From Deltaproteobacteria bacterium (GTDB taxonomy: Bacteria; Bdellovibrionota; UBA1018; UBA923), in the NCBI GenBank assembly GCA_016194725.1, contig JACQAW010000207.1, forward strand, positions 1-10,799: a stretch of DNA of 10,799 nt, in the 5' to 3' direction. Made by a program: the position numbers and the translations under genes. Below, one piece after another: positions 6,751 to 10,799 of this stretch (its first letter is position 1; every line of letters starts with the position of its first letter). The notes below the pieces were generated by a model. That model did no database searches. It saw only the letters and a program-made list of their open reading frames with translations, and was not told the origin of the DNA.

Positions 6751-7221
6751 TTAGCCGAACTGTTTGCGTAGAACTTTGTGACGGTGCGTGAAAACTTTGT
6801 GGATGAACCAGCGAATCAATGGCTGCGCCAGGCGTGGTTGAAAGGTGAGCCGGTCGACAAGGACTACCGAGGCGGGGTCGCCCGGGCAGTCGTGGATATG
6901 TCGCTCGTGGCGCCACAGCTTCATCGAGAACATGGGAGAGCGTTCGACAAACCCCCTGCCTTCGTCGAACTCAAGGAGAGTTAGATCAGAGGCGTCGACG
7001 GGCAGGATGCCGAAAAGCAGAATGGTGCTGCGAAACAGGGGCTTGCCGGAAGTGGGGTGAACGTCGTTCAGGTTTTTGACGTGTTTTGGGGTTGTCATGC
7101 GGAAAAAAGGCCATATCTCTGTAGAGATACCGCGTACCGAGGTCATCCACGCCCAAACCGCTTGTCGGCTGCTTTTGAGGCGCGACTCAAATTGTAGGGT
7201 CACCATGGCGCGAGTAATCAT
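6751..7221 (-). CDS. SRPBCC/START-like domain protein
   Basis: A 156-residue, single-domain protein with no signal peptide. The N-terminal strand and helix (VTLQFESRLKSSRQAVWAWMTSVRGISTEI, residues 7-36), the middle strands (LLFGILPVDASDLTLLEFDE) and the C-terminal basic helix (residues 132-156, with HKVFTHRHKVLRKQF) are typical of SRPBCC/START-like ligand-binding proteins often annotated as polyketide cyclase or SRPBCC family. These hold a hydrophobic ligand in a deep cavity; the ligand here is unknown. The reading frame stays open upstream to 7455, but that part lies inside the divergent gene. Start 7221 is chosen because AGGG sits six bases before it; ATG 7206 is a weaker option. It is followed after 75 bases by the cysteine-module gene, which has its own promoter, so an operon is possible but not required. 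Confidence 0.75.
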   Translation of the reverse strand: MITRAMVTLQFESRLKSSRQAVWAWMTSVRGISTEIWPFFRMTTPKHVKNLNDVHPTSGKPLFRSTILLFGILPVDASDLTLLEFDEGRGFVERSPMFSMKLWRHERHIHDCPGDPASVVLVDRLTFQPRLAQPLIRWFIHKVFTHRHKVLRKQFG

Positions 7222-7296
7222 CGGCGGCCCTGAAATGTCAAACTTCGGGGTGGCGGGGGCTTTCAATTTTCGGAATTCCGCCGTATAGAGAGCGCA
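7222..7296. promoter_or_regulatory. Divergent intergenic region with 10-bp palindrome
   Basis: These 75 bases separate the SRPBCC gene (-) from the PsbP-like gene (+). They hold a perfect 10-bp palindrome, CGGAATTCCG (7271-7280), and on the + strand TATAGA (7284-7289), a 4/6 -10 match. TTTCAA (7261-7266) is 17 bases upstream but a poor -35. If used, that promoter would give an almost leaderless transcript for the + gene, since ATG 7297 follows after 7 bases. Evidence for each site is weak. Confidence 0.35.
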
Positions 7297-8421
7297 ATGA
7301 ATTTCGTTGGTTATGCCGGGATTGTCTTCATTTTCCTTCTTTCTTTTGCCAGCGCGCAAGCTGCTGCGGTGAAGTGGGCTCATTCCAAGGACGAAGTGTT
7401 CGGTTATGAAGTCGATTATCCGAGCGACTGGCAGGTTTCGTCGCCCCGTTTGCACCGCATTAGACTACCGCTCTATGACGGTCCCATGGTGGTGCGGGGC
7501 AGCCGTTTGTTCACGAAGTTCAAAGATGGCAAGGTGAGCCTGCAAATTCGTATCGCGCCGCTACTCAAGCGCGACTCGCTGGGCAATCTGTTCAAGGCTG
7601 TACAGTCACGCGGCGCCGAAATACGCGAGCTGGATTACAAGATTGGTGGCGTGGTCGCGCGATATATCGTGGGAACCAGCAAGCATCCGCATCCGCACGA
7701 CATTTTTTTTCGCCATGAGAACGTCATTTTCTCGGTTTCGGCCATTGCCGACGAGAATATTCCAGGCGAGATGGAACTGGTTTTTGAACGCATGCTGCAC
7801 AGCCTTAAGTTTTCAGGCGCGCCCAGCGAGTCCGGTATCCAGGCACATTTCAATCGCACCGACGACCTCGCGCATCCTGAGCGTTTTCAGTGGCAAAAGC
7901 GAGCCAACAAGATTCATGGCTATGAGCTGGAATTTTCCAAGGAGTGGGGCTTTGACGGCGTGGCCACCTTTACCGAAAGGCGCGGGGCCAACACCTGTCC
8001 CGGCTGCTGTACCGTGCGCGTGTCGGTATACGAGGCCAATGACCTGACGGTAGACGCGTTTGCCGAAAGGCATTTGTCCGAAGTGGAACAGCGCCAGGGA
8101 AAAATCGATTCCGCCGGGCTGCTCGACTTTCGCCCCACGTTGGCCAAGCGCCGGCGTGAAAAGGTGCCGTTTCGAATCGGTGGCGAGCCCGCCATGCGCT
8201 ATCCCGTCGAACGGCCCGGGAATAACTACAATAAGGTTATCGACGATATTATCTTCAAGCACGGTGATCGTTTCTACGACATCAACCGGGTTTGCGTGCA
8301 CGCGCTGCAGATTCAGTTTTCCGAGCTGAGCGAGCATTTGATGCGCAGCTTTCGATTCACTAACGGCCCCAAACAACCGATTCTGCAGAATATCGGCCAG
8401 AACGAAGCAGCGCTGCGCTAG
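7297..8421 (+). CDS. Exported protein with two PsbP-like halves
   Basis: A 374-residue exported protein. Residues 1-22 are a Sec signal (MNFVGYAGIVFIFLLSFASAQA). The mature chain looks like two related halves. Half 1 opens with G36-Y-E-V-D-Y-P-S-D-W45, half 2 with G208-Y-E-L-E-F-S-K-E-W217, and each ends with a helix-strand of the type ERMLHSLKFSG or EHLMRSFRFTN. The pattern of W-x(n)-GYEVxYPxxW followed by a late S-F-x-F strand is that of PsbP-like domains found in many exported bacterial proteins of unknown role. Half 2 alone carries C234-P-G-C237-C238, a possible metal or disulfide site, and C333. No enzyme motif is seen. It overlaps the convergent methyltransferase gene by four bases (CTAG). 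The start has only GAGAG as a weak ribosome site. Confidence 0.8.
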   Translation: MNFVGYAGIVFIFLLSFASAQAAAVKWAHSKDEVFGYEVDYPSDWQVSSPRLHRIRLPLYDGPMVVRGSRLFTKFKDGKVSLQIRIAPLLKRDSLGNLFKAVQSRGAEIRELDYKIGGVVARYIVGTSKHPHPHDIFFRHENVIFSVSAIADENIPGEMELVFERMLHSLKFSGAPSESGIQAHFNRTDDLAHPERFQWQKRANKIHGYELEFSKEWGFDGVATFTERRGANTCPGCCTVRVSVYEANDLTVDAFAERHLSEVEQRQGKIDSAGLLDFRPTLAKRRREKVPFRIGGEPAMRYPVERPGNNYNKVIDDIIFKHGDRFYDINRVCVHALQIQFSELSEHLMRSFRFTNGPKQPILQNIGQNEAALR

Positions 8422-9434
8422 AGCACGTCAAACCAGAGCCGGTCCGAGTCGTGGTGCGCCATGACCTTGAATGGCTTGCCAGGCGTAAGCTGGACTGGTT
8501 TATCGAGACAATACACGGCCTGCTCCCAGGACGAGCGTGGCTTCAGATGGGGGCCGGTGTCGATGGTCGTCTCTTTATCGAGCCGCAGCTCGAACCAGTA
8601 AACGACGGCATGGCAAAGGCCAGCATGCTGCACTTCAAACTCCAGCGGAGCTGAGGCATCGTTTTGCGAGCGGTTGAACTCGAAATCAAAAAAGGTATTC
8701 CGCGCGGTGAGCGCCCGGTAGTTGTAGCGGTCCAGGTGGTAGCTCTTGTAACGGCGGCGCGCGAACTCATTGAAGGCGCTGACGTCAAATCCCAAGGTGC
8801 TCGAAACACGGTGCATTTCGTAAATTTCCTGAGATTCGATGCAGATGCCGACTATTTTGGCGCCCGAGGGAATAATTTGCGCGTCCGGTTTGAGCAGATT
8901 CTTTTTGGCGTGCTCAAACGACGAAAAGGCCTCTTCACCGATTAGGCCGTTATCGAATATCTCAGCCACCAGAACATCGGCGCGTTCAGCCAGGTCTTTT
9001 CCCACGGCCAGCTCGGTGGATTTCTTGTTGATGACCTGAATTTTGCCGGCCAGGCCGTTTTGCTTCACGATCTCGGTTGCCTTGCGGGCAATGACTCCAA
9101 TGGCTTCGCAGGTAATCACCTTCGTGGCGCCCTGGCGCGCGGCTATCATGGCCAGCAGCCCCGAGCCGGTTCCGATTTCGAGCACGGTGCCGCCGCCTTT
9201 CAAGGCTTTGCCCAGCGCGGTTTCATAAGCCTTGCTGCGGGCGGCGTCGTTCATCATCGGAAAATGCCATTCGTCCACATCACCGCCGGCGAAGTCGCTG
9301 TAGGCCGCGGCGATTTCGTGTTCGGTGGGCTGCACGCGGTCGGGCCCGCCCAGTAGCCTGATAGCGAGGGCCCGCCAGCCTTGCTCGCGCAAGGTTTCAG
9401 TCATCGAACTCAGTTTCTTGAGCGGTGTGAGCAT
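8418..9434 (-). CDS. PRMT-like SAM-dependent methyltransferase (PRMT7-type)
   Basis: A 338-residue class I methyltransferase resembling protein arginine methyltransferases. Residues 56-70 (WHFPMMNDAARSKAY) match the N-terminal PRMT7-type signature. Motif I is V84-L-E-I-G-T-G-S-G92, and E110 ends the next strand to hold the SAM ribose. The double-E loop reads AEIFDNGLIGEEAF, with E158 and E167 at the substrate-guanidine positions. A beta-barrel-like C-terminal half follows. The THW-loop region is SSWEQAVYCLD (301-311): the Trp is kept but Thr-His is replaced by Ser-Ser. Transfer of methyl from SAM to protein arginine is the family reaction; the substrate here is inferred, not shown. It is probably cytoplasmic. 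ATG 9434 is preferred to TTG 9452, which lies inside a hairpin. The gene lies 49 bases after the DUF3455 gene and overlaps the convergent PsbP-like gene by four bases. Confidence 0.85.
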   Translation of the reverse strand: MLTPLKKLSSMTETLREQGWRALAIRLLGGPDRVQPTEHEIAAAYSDFAGGDVDEWHFPMMNDAARSKAYETALGKALKGGGTVLEIGTGSGLLAMIAARQGATKVITCEAIGVIARKATEIVKQNGLAGKIQVINKKSTELAVGKDLAERADVLVAEIFDNGLIGEEAFSSFEHAKKNLLKPDAQIIPSGAKIVGICIESQEIYEMHRVSSTLGFDVSAFNEFARRRYKSYHLDRYNYRALTARNTFFDFEFNRSQNDASAPLEFEVQHAGLCHAVVYWFELRLDKETTIDTGPHLKPRSSWEQAVYCLDKPVQLTPGKPFKVMAHHDSDRLWFDVL

Positions 9435-9462
9435 GGCGGGACTATAGCGCAAGTCCCGCCAT
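9433..9462 (-). promoter_or_regulatory. 11-bp perfect inverted repeat over the methyltransferase start
   Basis: ATGGCGGGACT (9433-9443) and AGTCCCGCCAT (9452-9462) are perfect inverted copies with an 8-base spacer. In the - strand transcript the second arm ends on the first two bases of the start codon, so the stem would hide the initiation site. No T-run follows on either strand, so it is not an ordinary intrinsic terminator. The same dyad could be a protein-binding operator. It also encodes a six-codon mini-ORF (MAGLAL) that ends just before the gene. Confidence 0.65.
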
Positions 9463-9483
9463 TCGCTCTAAATATCGTGTAGG

Positions 9484-10154
9484 CTACTGTGCTATTACTT
9501 TGACGGGGGTTTTGGCCGAGGCGGCTGCCACCGAGGTGGCGGCTCGGTGCGGCTCGCCGCATTCCCGTGCCACGGGATACGCCGCCTTGCTGGCATAAAA
9601 ATAATAGCTCGCCTTATAATCCACCTGAATGGCCTGATCCACGTGGTCGGCATCGCAAAGGTCGTTGGCTGACGGAATGCCGCCCTCGGTATCGCCGCGC
9701 TGTACGTACGAGAACGGTTCGAACAGCCCGGAATTCAGGCCAGGCACGGGGGCTGCAGTGCTTTCGGCCCGCTTGATACTGAGCCAAGGGATATCGGACA
9801 AAGGTTTTGACGACGCGGCCTTCGCGGCGGTTTTGCCATTGCCGACAAAACGGCTGCCGTCGGCGGCCTCCCAGGTGGGGCCGGCAAAGTGGGTGCCCAC
9901 CAGCTTGGCGCGACTGTAAGTTGCATCGCCATATAATTGAGCTGCCGGGCCAGTGAAAGGTAGTTCTGGGTTCCACGCGCGAACAGCTTGAGTACGGGCC
10001 GCTCGGTTTGGGGTACTTGCAGCGGTTCCTGCTGCAGCTTTTTGGGCACGTTGGCCAGGGAGCAGGCGTTGCCTGCTCCCTGCACGGATGGGCTTATCGC
10101 TAGTCCAAGTAAGGCCAGAAGCGGGATCCAGGTCGTTTTAGGGGCTGATTTCAT
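9484..10154 (-). pseudogene. DUF3455-family exported protein, frameshifted
   Basis: Two overlapping frames together make one DUF3455-type protein of about 222 residues. The N-terminal part starts at ATG 10154, with AAGGAG six bases upstream. It has a Sec signal (MKSAPKTTWIPLLALLGLAISPSVQG) and runs to LFARGTQNY (Y codon at 9960-9962). In that frame the text then loses sense. In the -1 frame it resumes as TGPAAQLYGDATYSRAKLVGTHFAGPTW (TG from 9954), then IPWL, YVQRGDTEGGIPS and YKASYYFY to the stop at 9484. GTHFAGPTWEAADGS (9856-9900) is the family hallmark. One missing base, or two extra, near 9943-9965 explains this. No XXXYYYZ slippery site is there, so programmed shifting is unlikely; a recent mutation or a sequencing error fits better. 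The role of the family is unknown. The methyltransferase gene follows after 49 bases. Confidence 0.8.
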
Positions 10155-10160
10155 GTGTAA

Positions 10161-10166
10161 CTCCTT
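10161..10166 (-). promoter_or_regulatory. Strong Shine-Dalgarno AAGGAG of the DUF3455 gene
   Basis: AAGGAG on the - strand lies six bases before ATG 10154 and fixes that start. Just upstream in the leader, TAGAG (10174-10178) and CTCTA (10185-10189) form a 5-bp inverted repeat with a 6-base spacer. Confidence 0.75.
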
Positions 10167-10228
10167 CTCTTGATAGAGACTTCGCTCTAAACAGAAAAAG
10201 GTTACATTCGGGGCCCGCTTCGGATTTT

Positions 10229-10799
10229 TTACTCGGCGACCGTTTTCGACGTGTCGGAACCAGCCTGGGCTGGTGCCGTGGCATCAACCGTAGCTGCTGG
10301 CGCAACAGTTTTTACGGGTTCCGATTTTGTTTCAGTCGTCTTTGCGATCGGCGGGGCGCAGGGCTTCATGCAGAACTGGGGCATCTTCGAAAGCACATAG
10401 GCGTCGGCGCTTTGGCGATAAAACGGCGAGGCGTGGTTGCCCTGGTGCCGGAAAGTACCGATGGTGTAATCGGTGTCGAGATTCGCAAGCGCTTCTTTCG
10501 GAGTGGTGGAGCTGAAAACCGGCATTGCGCCGGTCAGGTCGACAGACGAGCAGACGCTGACGGGCAGGTAGTGCAGCGTATCTTTATGCTCGTGGTAATT
10601 GCCTTCGAGCCATTCCCGGCTGTCGTGGAACATCAGTTCCGAGCTTACGTCTTCGTCATCCAGGCGCTTGAACATACAGACGGTGAAACCAAATGAGCCG
10701 TTCGCGCCGCCGGTGCTGAAAACGAGGCGCCCGAACGAAGGAGTGGCAAGGTTTTGGTTGCCGAAGATTCCGGTGTGCAGGTTGCAGCCTCGGTTATGG
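10229..10799 (-). CDS. Partial protein of unknown function, N-terminus outside window
   Basis: The frame is open from the window edge to the stop at 10229, giving the last 189 residues. The first ATG inside (10675) is not the start, because in-frame coding text (GRLVFSTGGANGSFGFTVCMFKRL) continues upstream without a stop. Visible features are a Gly/Phe/Ser-rich beta-like stretch, cysteines in NRGCNL, FTVCM, VCSSVD and FCMKPC, and a tail of about 40 residues rich in Ala, Thr, Pro, Lys and Ser that looks disordered. The cysteine content and the exported neighbours suggest an envelope or secreted protein, but the signal, if any, is out of view. The DUF3455 gene starts 74 bases downstream on the same strand with no clear terminator between, so they may be co-transcribed. 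No family is recognised. Confidence 0.7.
   Translation of the reverse strand, partial: HNRGCNLHTGIFGNQNLATPSFGRLVFSTGGANGSFGFTVCMFKRLDDEDVSSELMFHDSREWLEGNYHEHKDTLHYLPVSVCSSVDLTGAMPVFSSTTPKEALANLDTDYTIGTFRHQGNHASPFYRQSADAYVLSKMPQFCMKPCAPPIAKTTETKSEPVKTVAPAATVDATAPAQAGSDTSKTVAE

Noticed and set aside
6744..6757. CGGCT/AGCCG hairpin at the end of the SRPBCC gene as a terminator
   Set aside because: The stem is only 5 bp, includes the stop codon and has no T-run after it on the - strand.
7222..7455. Upstream extension of the SRPBCC gene to a start at 7455
   Set aside because: The extra 78 residues lie over the signal peptide of the divergent gene and look unlike coding sequence; 7221 has a better ribosome site.
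7813..8376. 187-codon open frame on the - strand opposite the PsbP-like gene
   Set aside because: It is antisense to a supported exported protein and has no signal, motif or good start.
9933..9970. Programmed -1 frameshift in the DUF3455 gene
   Set aside because: No XXXYYYZ heptamer or downstream pseudoknot is visible, and the family is normally encoded in one frame.
10201..10228. Intrinsic terminator after the partial gene at the window end
   Set aside because: The GGGCCC-centred stem is short, and the T-run on the - strand comes 11 or more bases after it; not convincing.

Overview
The window is ordinary, densely packed chromosomal DNA from a diderm (Gram-negative) bacterium of moderately high GC. 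The evidence is a clear lipoprotein signal with a lipobox, several Sec signal peptides, and no tRNA, rRNA, transposase, phage gene or CRISPR array. Taxonomy cannot be fixed from the sequence. The mix of XRE-type fusion regulators, a UbiB/ABC1-type kinase, a PRMT-like methyltransferase and many unplaced exported proteins would suit an environmental lineage such as Bdellovibrionota, Myxococcota or a deep spirochaete, but that is only an impression.

Layout. On the + strand, an exported HExxH metalloprotease-like protein (115-1185) and an FAD-dependent amine oxidase (1219-2352) lie 33 bases apart and may be co-transcribed. They face a lipoprotein on the - strand (2360-3280) with a D/R-rich stretch and a long proline-rich stalk. 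Divergent from the lipoprotein are two tandem + strand genes, each starting with an XRE-type helix-turn-helix. The first (3377-4315) carries a C-terminal sensor-like domain ending in a His/Cys-rich motif. The second (4413-5990) is fused to an ABC1/UbiB-family atypical kinase. Between them a 16-bp sequence is repeated exactly with a 21-bp period and ends in a good -10 box (TACAAT).

From 5962 to 8421 come an exported protein made of two copies of a four-cysteine module (-), an SRPBCC/START-like protein (-), and a divergently transcribed exported protein with two PsbP-like halves (+). The last third lies on the - strand. It holds a partial exported-looking protein running off the window end, a DUF3455-family exported protein broken by a frameshift, and a PRMT7-like methyltransferase whose start codon is covered by an 11-bp perfect inverted repeat.

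Genes meeting tail to tail are very tight: 7 bp apart at 2353-2359, overlapping by 29 bp at 5962-5990, and sharing a CTAG at 8418-8421. The best candidates for something undescribed are the pair of HTH-fusion genes with the repeat between them, the duplicated cysteine module, and the hairpin-capped PRMT-like gene. No known defence or mobile system is recognisable.
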